Origin: Thermosynechococcus sichuanensis E542
GTDB lineage: Bacteria; Cyanobacteriota; Cyanobacteriia; Thermosynechococcales; Thermosynechococcaceae
Reading direction: 5' to 3'
Length of the DNA: 64,000 nt
Assembly: GCF_003555505.1 (NCBI RefSeq)
Contig: NZ_CP032152.1
Location: 930,001 to 994,000, forward strand
The notes under the pieces are model-generated. The model searched no databases. It was given only the letters and a program-made list of their open reading frames with translations, and was not told the origin of the DNA. Positions 26,646 to 36,425 of this stretch are shown here, piece after piece. Within the stretch, counting starts at the first letter, position 1. Every line of letters begins with the position of its first letter. A program made the translations under genes and the position numbers.

Positions 26646-27581
26646 TCACACTGTCCCCAACTGCATCAGTAACACCTCCCAGACGAGGCGAGGCTGAACG
26701 TACTGCTGCAAATACTGGCGGGCACGCTCCAATTCCTGAAGCACCGCAACACACTGGGGGAATTGTCCCCCTTGCCAAAGTTGCTGCTGCATTAGACTGA
26801 GAAGCCAAAGCTGCCGTTCGACATCGAGGGATTGCGTGATGTCCCGTGCCAATTCCAAAGCAGTTTGCACAGGTAGGGGAGCCGTCAGTTGTTCACCAAG
26901 GTGGCGGAATGCCTCAGGAATTTCTTGCCATGTTTGCCATGCTTGCAGAATGGCTCCCGGCGACCCTGCTCCCAAGTCCAAGAGGGCGGGAGTAACCCGC
27001 TGCCAAAAGTCAGGGGGCGCCACCTGTTTCAGCACCTGTTCGAGATTGTGACGGTTGAGGGGATAGAAGGGAATTTTCTGACAGCGGGAAACAATCGTAT
27101 TCAAGAGCGCTGACGGACTGGGAGCAATGAGAATCAACGTGGCGCGCCCCGGTTCCTCAAGGGTTTTCAGCAGGGCATTGGCAGCGGCTTCGTTCATGGT
27201 TTCGGCTTGGGTCAAGACCACCAGCGATCGCGGCGCCCGCATAGGCGGTTGGCTGAGGTGACGGCTGAGGTGGCGAATCTGCTCTAGACGAATCTGGGGG
27301 GCGCTACGGGGAATCTCCTTCTCCGCAGCAAGGAGTTGGCGACGGGTGTAGAGCGTCCCTTGCACACTGTAGGTGGGTTCAATCCAGAGGACATCCGGGT
27401 GGTTGCTGAGGTCGCTTTCCTCCTGCAAAATCGCTTGCAGAAAACAGCGGGCAGTGAGGGCACGGCCTACCCCTTCAGGCCCAACAAAGAGATAGGCAGG
27501 GGCAAGTCGCTGGCGATTAAGGGCATGGGTCAAGAATTCAACAGCCGTCGGCTGACCAATCACCGCGCGAAACCAATTCAT
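26646..27581 (-). CDS. holB: DNA polymerase III delta-prime subunit
   Basis: A 311-residue clamp-loader subunit of the AAA+ family. The degenerate P-loop GPEGVGRA (Lys replaced by Arg) shows it does not hydrolyse ATP, as in other delta-prime proteins. Other blocks are SLVVLTQAETMNEAAANAL, LLKTLEEP and NTIVSRCQKIPFYPL (sensor 1 with SRC). The zinc-binding cysteines of the E. coli protein are missing. Its ATG overlaps the stop of the upstream tRNA nucleotidyltransferase gene by 4 bp (ATGA), so translation is coupled. Confidence 0.93.
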   Translation of the reverse strand: MNWFRAVIGQPTAVEFLTHALNRQRLAPAYLFVGPEGVGRALTARCFLQAILQEESDLSNHPDVLWIEPTYSVQGTLYTRRQLLAAEKEIPRSAPQIRLEQIRHLSRHLSQPPMRAPRSLVVLTQAETMNEAAANALLKTLEEPGRATLILIAPSPSALLNTIVSRCQKIPFYPLNRHNLEQVLKQVAPPDFWQRVTPALLDLGAGSPGAILQAWQTWQEIPEAFRHLGEQLTAPLPVQTALELARDITQSLDVERQLWLLSLMQQQLWQGGQFPQCVAVLQELERARQYLQQYVQPRLVWEVLLMQLGTV

Positions 27582-30331
27582 GGTTTGGGGAAATGGGCTT
27601 CAACATAGGCAATGGCACTGGCGCGATCGCTGACAAGGCCATCGAGCATCGCCGATCGCAGGGCAAGGAGAATTTGCCGTAACTGGGGCCCGCGAGGATA
27701 GCCCAACTGTTGCAGATCATGGCCATTTAAGGGCGGCTTTTGCAATCGCCACTGCCAGAGATACTCCCGCAATAGAACAACATCCCCTAAATCGGCTTCA
27801 CGACCCTGCGCCTGCTGCACCGCTGCCAACAGCACAATGACCGGTAAGGGCTGACTCTCTAAAAAGTCACAGTAGCAACTGCGCGGTTGCTGGCTCTGCC
27901 GCAATGTCTGCCATTGCTCTTGCAAGCTAGGAAAAGAGTCGAGCCATTCACAGATGTGCTCCCCCAGTTGCAGTTGACGGGCGATCGCCCCCGCTGTAGG
28001 GACGGTCACAATCAAGGCCAAAAGTTCTAGCTCCCACAGGGGAAAGGTTTGCCACTCTCGCCGCTCAGGGATCTCTGGCCACCACTCCCAAACCAACTGC
28101 AAGCGCACCTTGGCCGCCTCATCAAAGGTGACTTGACGATCCAAACACTCGAGGGCACCCAACTCCGCCAACATTGTCAAGGCGCGCTCACCGCCAAAGT
28201 GTTCATTTGGCGCAAGGGGCAGTTCGAGGATATGGCGCAGTTCATTGCGCAGGCGGCTTTGTAGGGAAGGCCGTTTTGAGGTGGGACGATTGCCCCCTCG
28301 GGGCACGCCTGAAAGGCGATCGCGGGTGGCAAAGACACCGCTGGTCAGGGCATATTCAATGTATTGACGGGTTTGTGGTTCGAGGTCAAAGCCAAGGCGC
28401 ACAGCAAAACGCACAGCTCGAAAAATCCGCGTCGGGTCTTCAATAAAGCTATTGGGATGGAGCACCCGAATCAGTCGCCGCTGCAAGTCCTCGCGTCCGC
28501 CAAAGAAATCCAGAACCTCCCCGTGGCGCGGTGGCGTCAGGCGCATGGCTAGGGCATTGATGGTAAAGTCGCGGCGGTAGAGATCTTGGCGAATCGAACT
28601 GGCGGCCACTTCCGGATGCGCGGCCGGATAGGGATAAAACTCACTGCGAGCAGTGGCAATATCCACAGCAAAGCCTGCCAAGGGGGAGGCCTTCGGCCAG
28701 TGGAGCGCAGCGGTTTGAAACTGACCGTAGATCTGTAAATCGGTCTCTGGGTAGAAGTCATGGAGCGCTTGTGCCAAATGCACGCCGGCGGCTTCTTCCT
28801 GTTGCACCCCATCTACGACTAAGTCAAACTCCCGTGTCGGTAAATGGTGATTCCCTTGGGCGATCGCCAGCAGCAGATCCCGCACTGCGCCGCCCACAAG
28901 GTACAGTTGCCAGCCGCGTTCCTTGGCGATCGCTGCCGCCCGTTGTAGGAGTACCCACAGTTGCGCCGGCAGTCGTTGTTGCAGTGCCTCGTAAAGATTT
29001 AGGGTGGGCAAGGGGCAGACCGTTTCCGTTTCGCGGCGGAGGGCATAGAGATGGCGCAGCACATCGGTACGGGTGACAATCCCGACAAGGTCGCCTTGAT
29101 CATTGACCACGGGTAACCGCCCAATATCGTACTGCACCATTAGGGCTTGGATCTCCGGTAAGGACGTTGTGGGGGAAACCGTGCGCACGGGTGCTTTCAT
29201 ATACCCTTTGACCGGAGCATGGGCAAACCCGTGGTGCAGCGCTACATCCAAATCCCGCCGTGAAATAATCCCCTGTAGTTCCCCTGCGGCACTCACCACC
29301 GACAGACCAGAGTGGCCATAGCGCAGCAAGACGCGGTGAGCATCGGCAATGGGCGTTTCTGGACGTACCGTTCGCACAGGCGAGGACATCAGTTCTGCCG
29401 CTGTTGGAGGACGAGGAATTTGTTCCTGCAAAGCCATCAATAGCTCTTTGAGAACCGCTTCTGGAGTCTCTGTGGTGAGGGTTACTGCGGCCGCTTGGGC
29501 ATGGCCACCCCCGCCAAGGGGAGCCAGCAAATGGGCAACACTGACATGGGGAATTTGGCTGCGGGCAATAATGGCGAGATGATGTTGGCGATAGTAGTGG
29601 CCAAGAAGAATGGCATCGCATTCACTAAGATCCGCCAATTGGGTGATTAACCGCGAGAGGCCAGGGAGATACTCCGCGGTGTGCAGCAGTACCCAGCCCA
29701 GCCGATAGCCTTGATAAACCACTTGTTGGAGATTCGCCCACGCTTGCTGTAAGTGGGGTTGCAGGTCGGCACTCAAGCCAGCCTCGGAATAGGTGGCGAT
29801 CGCCCGTTGATTTGCCCCTTGACTCAACAGCCACGCCAAGGCCTGGACATCCCGCACTGTGGTTTGCTCAAAGGTGAAAGAACCCGTATCGGCGTGAATC
29901 CCCAAAGCGAGAACCGTTGCTTCTGTGGGCGTAAGGCGAATCTCTGCGGTCTGCAACTGTTCGCAAATAATGGTGCTGGTTGCCCCCACGGGTTCTAGCC
30001 ATTGCTGCTGTGGGACAATATCCCCCGCTATCTCTAAATGGTGATCGTACAGGCCAATTTGGACTTGGGGTTGATCCAGCCATCCTGCTGCTTGACCCAA
30101 TTGGCGGCGCCACTGCGTATCCACCACCCAAATCTGCCGTAATTGGCTAGGGTCAACGGCTCTGGCTTCAATGAGAGGGTATTCATCGCGGTGATAGGCC
30201 AAAAACTCCCCCACCTTGGGGTGAGTTCCCCCGGTCAAAACAATTTTGGTGCCCGGATAAAGGCGCGTTAAACCCACGGCTGCCCCAAGGGTATCAAAAT
30301 CAGCAATTTGATGACAGAGGACAATATCCAT
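27578..30331 (-). CDS. DHH-CBS-CBS-poly(A) polymerase/tRNA nucleotidyltransferase fusion
   Basis: A 917-residue fusion starting at ATG 30331 (MDIVLCHQIADFDTLGAAVG) with GGAAG 5 bases upstream. A DHH/DHHA1 phosphoesterase part (about 1-315) shows LYDHHLE and APLGGGGHAQAAA. Two CBS domains follow (MSSPVRTVRPETPI and MKAPVRTVSPTTSL). The class II nucleotidyltransferase head is LYLVGGAVRDLLL with the catalytic REFDLVVDG. The tail holds RRDFTINALAMRL and IEDPTRIFRAVRFAVRLGF. Such proteins add CCA, CC or A to tRNA 3' ends; which one cannot be decided here. The DHH and CBS parts suggest a nucleotide-sensing or RNA-trimming role. It overlaps holB by 4 bp. Confidence 0.9.
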   Translation of the reverse strand: MDIVLCHQIADFDTLGAAVGLTRLYPGTKIVLTGGTHPKVGEFLAYHRDEYPLIEARAVDPSQLRQIWVVDTQWRRQLGQAAGWLDQPQVQIGLYDHHLEIAGDIVPQQQWLEPVGATSTIICEQLQTAEIRLTPTEATVLALGIHADTGSFTFEQTTVRDVQALAWLLSQGANQRAIATYSEAGLSADLQPHLQQAWANLQQVVYQGYRLGWVLLHTAEYLPGLSRLITQLADLSECDAILLGHYYRQHHLAIIARSQIPHVSVAHLLAPLGGGGHAQAAAVTLTTETPEAVLKELLMALQEQIPRPPTAAELMSSPVRTVRPETPIADAHRVLLRYGHSGLSVVSAAGELQGIISRRDLDVALHHGFAHAPVKGYMKAPVRTVSPTTSLPEIQALMVQYDIGRLPVVNDQGDLVGIVTRTDVLRHLYALRRETETVCPLPTLNLYEALQQRLPAQLWVLLQRAAAIAKERGWQLYLVGGAVRDLLLAIAQGNHHLPTREFDLVVDGVQQEEAAGVHLAQALHDFYPETDLQIYGQFQTAALHWPKASPLAGFAVDIATARSEFYPYPAAHPEVAASSIRQDLYRRDFTINALAMRLTPPRHGEVLDFFGGREDLQRRLIRVLHPNSFIEDPTRIFRAVRFAVRLGFDLEPQTRQYIEYALTSGVFATRDRLSGVPRGGNRPTSKRPSLQSRLRNELRHILELPLAPNEHFGGERALTMLAELGALECLDRQVTFDEAAKVRLQLVWEWWPEIPERREWQTFPLWELELLALIVTVPTAGAIARQLQLGEHICEWLDSFPSLQEQWQTLRQSQQPRSCYCDFLESQPLPVIVLLAAVQQAQGREADLGDVVLLREYLWQWRLQKPPLNGHDLQQLGYPRGPQLRQILLALRSAMLDGLVSDRASAIAYVEAHFPKP

Positions 30332-30415
30332 TAGAACTTCCGCAAGGGGGCGGTGGGGATACACTACCCTATATCCAGTCTGCGGCAAGGAGTGTTCCAG
30401 CAAAAGGACATCAAT

Positions 30416-30910
30416 CTAGTAAAGAAGAGGAATGAGTTTTTTCACCGCCTGCCGATAGGTCGGGTAGTCCTTAAACTTCTCTGACAGCCACTGTTCTTCC
30501 TCAGCCGCCTTGCGGTCAAAGAAAATGAAAAGGGCGATCGCCCCCAGCCCGTGGGAAAGGCTCATTTGCCATGCTGCATAGGCCAACGCCAAAAAGATGA
30601 CACTGCTATAGATGGGATGGCGCACCCACCCATAGACCCCTGTGGTCACTAACTGACTGTCTTCTTTGGGATGGGGTAGGGGTGTCAAGTTGTTTCCTAG
30701 ATTCAACAAACCGCCAATGCCGAGGCTCAGGCCAATCAGACCCAAGCCAAGGGTCAAGCCTAGACGCACCGCAAAGGGTAGGGTAGCCACTCGTACCACC
30801 GGCAAGAGAATAAAGCCGATGCTGAGCACCGTTTGGCCAATGACCCAAAATTCTCCCCGCTGGTTGCGCCACCAGTCTTTGCTAAAGCCCCACTCTTGCA
30901 GTTTATTCAC
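30416..30910 (-). CDS. ICMT/PEMT-like membrane methyltransferase
   Basis: A 164-residue protein with four to five hydrophobic segments. The C-terminal signature LVTTGVYGWVRHPIYSSVIF, followed by EEQWLSEKFKDYPTYRQ, is that of isoprenylcysteine carboxyl methyltransferase-like and phospholipid methyltransferase proteins that bind S-adenosylmethionine. The substrate in cyanobacteria is unknown. The start is the GTG at 30910. It lies 84 bp upstream of the tRNA nucleotidyltransferase gene and 57 bp behind the 4Fe-4S gene, all on the minus strand. Confidence 0.82.
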   Translation of the reverse strand: MNKLQEWGFSKDWWRNQRGEFWVIGQTVLSIGFILLPVVRVATLPFAVRLGLTLGLGLIGLSLGIGGLLNLGNNLTPLPHPKEDSQLVTTGVYGWVRHPIYSSVIFLALAYAAWQMSLSHGLGAIALFIFFDRKAAEEEQWLSEKFKDYPTYRQAVKKLIPLLY

Positions 30911-30967
30911 GTCGGTTGCTGTGCTCAGTGGATACTTTAATTCTAGTTAATGCTAGCGATCGCGGGC

Positions 30968-31501
30968 TTACTCCACAGGGGGTAACAATTTTGTGGCTTT
31001 AGCGCTGGCTTTTTTTGCCTTCGTCTGGCCACTTCCCAATTTGCCCAAGGACTCTTGAAGTGTGCCCATCGGACAAATCGCACACCACGCCCGCTGGTTA
31101 AAGATCATCCCTAAAAGAATCGCCACAATGGACGTAACGACGCACATATTGACAAAGAGGCCACCCACCGCCACCCAGTTGCCCCATGCCAACGTCATGC
31201 GAATCGCAAAAACAGTCATGATGAAGCTAAACACAGCCCAGCGAAAACTTTGTTTTTTGAAGAGCTTGGGATAGGGACGGTGGGGACTAAAGTGATAAAG
31301 CACAATGTCTAGGAACGCACCACGCGGGCAGAGGTTGCCACACCAGTAGCGACTACGAAAATAGGCCAGCACAGGAATACCCAGCATCATGGCCAGCATG
31401 AGGTACCCCAGCCACGGATACCAGAGGCCACCGATCGCAATGAGAAAAAATAGCCAAATCGTTGCCCACTGACTGGGCTTGCCCCTCAGCAATCTCTTCA
31501 T
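30968..31501 (-). CDS. Membrane 4Fe-4S protein (NapH/CcoG-like, partial ferredoxin type)
   Basis: A 177-residue protein with about four membrane helices and two cysteine motifs, YWCGNLCPRGAF (C-x3-C-P) and AWCAICPMGTLQ (C-x2-C-P). These are the paired motifs of NapH, NosR and YccM-type membrane ferredoxins that pass electrons across the membrane. The C-terminus is Lys-rich. The ATG at 31501 (MKRLLRGKP) is preferred over 31516, because the promoter would start transcription only a few bases before 31516. The electron partner is unknown. Confidence 0.8.
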   Translation of the reverse strand: MKRLLRGKPSQWATIWLFFLIAIGGLWYPWLGYLMLAMMLGIPVLAYFRSRYWCGNLCPRGAFLDIVLYHFSPHRPYPKLFKKQSFRWAVFSFIMTVFAIRMTLAWGNWVAVGGLFVNMCVVTSIVAILLGMIFNQRAWCAICPMGTLQESLGKLGSGQTKAKKASAKATKLLPPVE

Positions 31502-31514
31502 AGCATGCCTAGCC

Positions 31515-31559
31515 ATATAATTTTATATGACTATAGAGTTATTTAGTAGAAAAAGTCAA
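31515..31559 (-). promoter_or_regulatory. Promoter with palindrome upstream of the 4Fe-4S gene
   Basis: On the minus strand, TTGACT (31554-31559) and TATAGT (31530-31535) are 18 bp apart. Immediately downstream is ATATAA-AA-TTATAT (31515-31528), a 14-bp inverted repeat with perfect 6-bp arms that would cover the transcription start. A repressor bound there would block the promoter. Confidence 0.55.
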
Positions 31560-31608
31560 GGTCTAGCCACAGTGCCTTCATGACTCTTTACGTTGCTCAG
31601 GGCAATAG

Positions 31609-32640
31609 CTACCCATGCCGCTCGAGCGCCAATTGCACCAAGCGATGGACTAATTCTGGAAAGGGTACACCACTCGCCGCCCACAGTTGTGGGTACATAC
31701 TCAAGGCGGTAAACCCCGGCAGCGTATTCACTTCATTAATCAGGACTTCCCCAGTGCTGGGTACATAGAAAAAGTCAAAGCGGGCAAGGCCAGCGGCATC
31801 AAGGACTTGAAAGGCCTGTAGGGACATTGTGCGGATCTGCTCACTCACCGCTGCGGGAATCTCCGCAGGAATATGCAGTTGAGCGCGGCCATCAGTGTAT
31901 TTAGTTTCGTAGTCGTAGAACTCACTGCTGTAGGTAATCTCTCCGACCACCGAGGCTTGGGGTTTATCATTGCCGAGCACAGCACACTCTAGCTCACGGG
32001 CAACCACACCTGTTTCCACAATGATGCGGCGATCCAGTTCGGCAGCGGCCTCAAGGGCAGTTGTGAGTTGTTGGCGATTTTTGGCCTTGGAGATGCCCAC
32101 TGAGGAGCCAAGGTTAGCCGGCTTCACAAAGCAGGGATAGCCCAATTCGGTTTCAATGCGATCGCATAAATGGTTGTAGCGACAGGGATCCGACCACAGC
32201 TCACTGCTCTGAAGTGCTATGTAGCGCACTTGGGGTAAGCCCACAGCCCCAAAGACCGTTTTCATGAGAATTTTGTCCATCCCAATGGCTGAGGCGGCCA
32301 CTCCTGAACCCACATAGGGGCGTTGCATCAGTTCCAGCAGGCCTTGGATCGTACCATCTTCACCATTGGGGCCGTGGAGAATCGGGAACCAAACATCAAT
32401 GGTTTCAGCAACGGCAGGAAACTGCCACAGGGAGTCCTCTAGTGCTTCGCCATTGGGGATGCCAACGCGGTCTGTGACGCGCCAGCGACCATCTTTTTGG
32501 ATATAGATGGGAATCACCTCATAGCGATCGCGATTGTCGCCCTCGGTAAAGGCTTGGGCGATCGCTGCCGCCGAGACCACCGAAACTTCATGCTCCCGTG
32601 AGCGACCGCCAAACAATAGCCCAACCCGCAGACGACCCAT
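31609..32640 (-). CDS. ddl: D-alanine--D-alanine ligase
   Basis: A 343-residue ATP-grasp enzyme that makes the D-Ala-D-Ala dipeptide of peptidoglycan. It begins [19 protein letters not shown] and continues with [56 protein letters not shown] and the metal-site end [20 protein letters not shown]. The length is typical. The start is ATG 32640. The DUF2862 gene is divergent from it. Confidence 0.96.
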   Translation of the reverse strand: MGRLRVGLLFGGRSREHEVSVVSAAAIAQAFTEGDNRDRYEVIPIYIQKDGRWRVTDRVGIPNGEALEDSLWQFPAVAETIDVWFPILHGPNGEDGTIQGLLELMQRPYVGSGVAASAIGMDKILMKTVFGAVGLPQVRYIALQSSELWSDPCRYNHLCDRIETELGYPCFVKPANLGSSVGISKAKNRQQLTTALEAAAELDRRIIVETGVVARELECAVLGNDKPQASVVGEITYSSEFYDYETKYTDGRAQLHIPAEIPAAVSEQIRTMSLQAFQVLDAAGLARFDFFYVPSTGEVLINEVNTLPGFTALSMYPQLWAASGVPFPELVHRLVQLALERHG

Positions 32641-32712
32641 AGGACAAACCCGTGTGAATGTGACGGTTTCTTGGTACGATTTTCAAGGATTATACAAAGT
32701 TTGGGAGTTGCT

Positions 32713-32907
32713 ATGGACGTGGGGCAAAAAGTGCGCGTCTGTCGAATTCGCGATCGCGTCGCCCAAGACATCATTCAAAAACTCGGCCAAGTGGGTCAAA
32801 TTACTGGTTTTAAGATGACCGATGGCAGTGGGGTTGGCGTCATTGTCACCTTTGACGATCGCTCCAGCACTTGGTTTTTTGAGGACGAAATTGAAGTCGT
32901 CGGCTAA
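32713..32907 (+). CDS. DUF2862-family small protein
   Basis: A 64-residue basic protein starting at ATG 32713 with GGGAG a few bases upstream. The sequence MDVGQKVRVCRIRDRV, then GQVGQITGFKMTDGSG and STWFFEDEIEVV, matches a small family found in cyanobacteria and plastids. Its beta-rich pattern with GVIVTFDDRS suggests an SH3-like barrel. The function is not established. It lies upstream of atpB on the same strand, separated by 228 bp. Confidence 0.85.
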   Translation: MDVGQKVRVCRIRDRVAQDIIQKLGQVGQITGFKMTDGSGVGVIVTFDDRSSTWFFEDEIEVVG

Positions 32908-33018
32908 TTCCTGCCCTGCCGCCTTTTTCGCAGCAACTGCGCTGGGGCAATGAGACCCCACATGTTGGATCCCACCAAATCCCATAGAAAAAGGCTGCAT
33001 TAGTGGTACGTTGTATTG

Positions 33019-33034
33019 TGGTGCACTTGCACCA
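33019..33034. promoter_or_regulatory. 16-bp inverted repeat upstream of atpB
   Basis: TGGTGCA-CT-TGCACCA is a perfect dyad with 7-bp arms about 100 bp upstream of the atpB start. It lies in the non-coding gap after the DUF2862 gene, where the atpB promoter must be. It could be a repressor or activator site or a small RNA hairpin. I do not recognise the binding protein. Confidence 0.45.
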
Positions 33035-33108
33035 AAAGCTGGATTCCACTTTCAGTCTCGATCGCTGTGCCCCTTGGGGAGCGATCGCCCTCTGAAAAAC
33101 GCAAATGA

Positions 33109-34584
<1,476 letters not shown>

Positions 34585-34603
34585 GTTTCACAGGTGTCCA
34601 TAC

Positions 34604-34625
34604 AGGGTGGGGCAACCCGCCCTTT
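34604..34625 (+). promoter_or_regulatory. Intercistronic hairpin between atpB and atpC
   Basis: In the 67-bp gap, AGGGTGGG (34604-34611) and CCCGCCCT (34616-34623) form an 8-bp GC-rich stem with one G-T pair and a GCAA tetraloop, followed by only three T. The short T tract suggests partial termination or mRNA stabilisation rather than full termination. It could tune beta to epsilon stoichiometry. Confidence 0.6.
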
Positions 34626-34651
34626 GATTATTGAGTGGCAAGGGAAGCGTT

Positions 34652-35068
34652 ATGGTGATGACCGTCCGGGTAATTGCACCCGATAAAACTGTTTGGGATG
34701 CCCCCGCTGAGGAAGTGATCTTGCCCAGCACAACGGGGCAATTGGGTATTCTTTCTAATCATGCCCCCCTCTTAACCGCCTTGGAAACGGGCGTGATGCG
34801 GGTGCGCCAAGACCGCGAATGGGTGGCGATCGCCCTCATGGGGGGCTTTGCCGAAGTTGAAAACAACGAAGTGACGATCCTCGTCAACGGTGCGGAGCGT
34901 GGGGATACAATTGACCTCGAAAAAGCCAAGGCCGAGTTTGCTGCAGCCCAGGCCGCCCTCGCCAAAGCCGAACAGGGAGAATCCAAACAGGCCAAGATTC
35001 AAGCCACCCAAGCCTTTCGTCGTGCCCGTGCTCGCTTGCAGGCCGCAGGAGGCGTAGTCGAGATTTAG
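34652..35068 (+). CDS. atpC: ATP synthase F1 subunit epsilon
   Basis: A 138-residue subunit of the rotor stalk that also restrains ATP hydrolysis. The N-terminal beta sandwich contains [34 protein letters not shown] and [15 protein letters not shown]. The C-terminal pair of helices is Ala-, Lys- and Glu-rich ([28 protein letters not shown]). The ATG at 34652 (MVMTVRV) is preferred, with AGGGA upstream; ATG 34658 is the alternative. A strong terminator follows at 35100. Confidence 0.96.
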   Translation: MVMTVRVIAPDKTVWDAPAEEVILPSTTGQLGILSNHAPLLTALETGVMRVRQDREWVAIALMGGFAEVENNEVTILVNGAERGDTIDLEKAKAEFAAAQAALAKAEQGESKQAKIQATQAFRRARARLQAAGGVVEI

Positions 35069-35099
35069 GTTCTTGCGCCGATTTGCTAAGCTGCAATTG

Positions 35100-35121
35100 C
35101 TCCCCCTCGGGGGAGTTTTTT
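35100..35121 (+). terminator. Rho-independent terminator of atpB-atpC
   Basis: CTCCCCC (35100-35106) pairs with GGGGGAG (35109-35115) around a two-base loop, followed by six T (35116-35121). It lies 31 bp after the atpC stop and just before the convergent prfB stop. Confidence 0.9.
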
Positions 35122-35123
35122 GT

Positions 35124-36237
35124 TTAACTGACTTCCTCCGTTTGCTGCCGCAGATAGGCTTGGATAAAGGGATCGAGGTCACCATCCATCACCTCCTGAA
35201 TGGCTGTGGTTTCCACCTCAGTGCGCAGGTCTTTGACCAGTTGGTAGGGATGGAAAACATAGTTGCGAATTTGGTTGCCCCAAGCGGCCTCAACGGCATC
35301 ACCACGAATATCGGCAATTTCCTTCGCCTTTTGCTCTTGGGCAATGACTAATAGCTTGGCCTTGAGAATGGCAAGGGCTTTTTCCTTGTTTTGCAGTTGC
35401 GATCGCTCTTGCGTACAGCGGACGGCCAAGCCTGTTGGTTTATGGACAATGCGCACTGCCGTTTCCACCTTGTTCACATTTTGCCCCCCCTTGCCGCCAC
35501 TGCGGGAGGTGGTAATCTCCAAATCGCTTTCCGGAATCTCCACCGTCACGGATTGATCCAGTTCTGGCATCACATCCACACCGGCAAAGCTGGTTTGGCG
35601 TTTACCATTGGCATTAAAGGGAGAAATGCGCACAAGGCGATGGGTGCCCTTTTCAGAGCGCAGATAACCGTAGGCATAGCGACCGCGAATTTCTAGGGTG
35701 GCTGACTTAATGCCCGCCTCCTCCCCTTCCGATAGCTCGGCCAGATGGGTTTGGTAACCGTGGCGCTCCGCCCAGCGGGTGTACATGCGCAGCAACATTT
35801 CTGCCCAATCCTGAGCATCAGTCCCGCCAGCCCCAGCATTAATCGTGAGAATGGCATTGTTTTTGTCGTAGGGGCCACTGAGGAGTTGTTCCAATTCCCA
35901 GCGACTCAACTGGGCATCTAATTCTTTGAGCAGCGTAGTGGCTTCTGTCACCAACCCTTCATCGGGTTCTAGCTCCAGCAGTTCCAGCGCTGTTTCCACA
36001 TGTTCAATGGTTTGTTGCCACTGCTGAAGTTGGTTGAGGGCGTCTTTCGCTTCGGTCAACTGTTGCAATGTGACTTGGGCGGTTGCTTGGTCATTCCAGA
36101 AGTCGGGCTGAGCGGCGGTATGCTCAAGGTCATGAATCTTAGCGTTTAATGCCGCCGGGTCAAAGATAGTCCTGGGTATGACCCAGGCGATCGCGCAACA
36201 GAGAGAAATCGCGTTTGAGTGTACTTAAATCAATCAT
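35124..36237 (-). CDS. prfB: Peptide chain release factor 2, with programmed +1 frameshift
   Basis: The full gene starts at ATG 36237 (MIDLSTLKRDFSLLRDRLG...). After 25 codons the zero frame meets an in-frame TGA (36160-36162) in the context TAT CTT TGA C. A +1 slip on CTT reads GAC and continues as DPAALNAKIHDLEH in frame with the rest, giving about 370 residues. AGGA lies just upstream of the shift site and can act as the stimulatory Shine-Dalgarno-like element. The body contains SPFNANGKRQTSFAG, the SPF tripeptide that reads UGA and UAA stops, and the catalytic GGQ in SGGKGGQNVNKVETAV. Low RF2 lets the ribosome slip, so the gene regulates itself. Confidence 0.95.
36159..36175 (-). promoter_or_regulatory. 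prfB: prfB programmed frameshift site
   Basis: The slippery sequence CTT TGA C occupies 36165-36159 on the minus strand, with AGGA a few bases upstream. The zero frame after the TGA meets further stops, while the +1 frame is open for 345 codons and encodes the RF2 body. This is the arrangement known from E. coli and many other bacteria. Confidence 0.92.
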
Positions 36238-36262
36238 TCTACGATGCAAAAGAGAGGAATTC

Positions 36263-36279
36263 TTTGATATTGTATCAAA
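36263..36279. promoter_or_regulatory. 17-bp inverted repeat overlapping the likely prfB promoter
   Basis: TTTGATA-TTG-TATCAAA is a perfect dyad with 7-bp arms in the prfB-ftsH divergent gap. On the minus strand it contains TG-A-TACAAT (36277-36269), an extended -10 element that would start a prfB transcript about 25 nt before its ATG. A protein bound to the dyad would cover this promoter. Confidence 0.5.
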
Positions 36280-36425
36280 AGCTTGCCCGCTCCCTCACTC
36301 AACTGTTGCGCATTCTTGAATCCTCCCAAAGTCGGCAGTAAAGGAATATTACAATTCCTACCCTTGCCCTTCTTCCCGCCCAAGTGTCACCATGAACAAT
36401 AAGTGACCGCAGGGGAGCATTTGTT

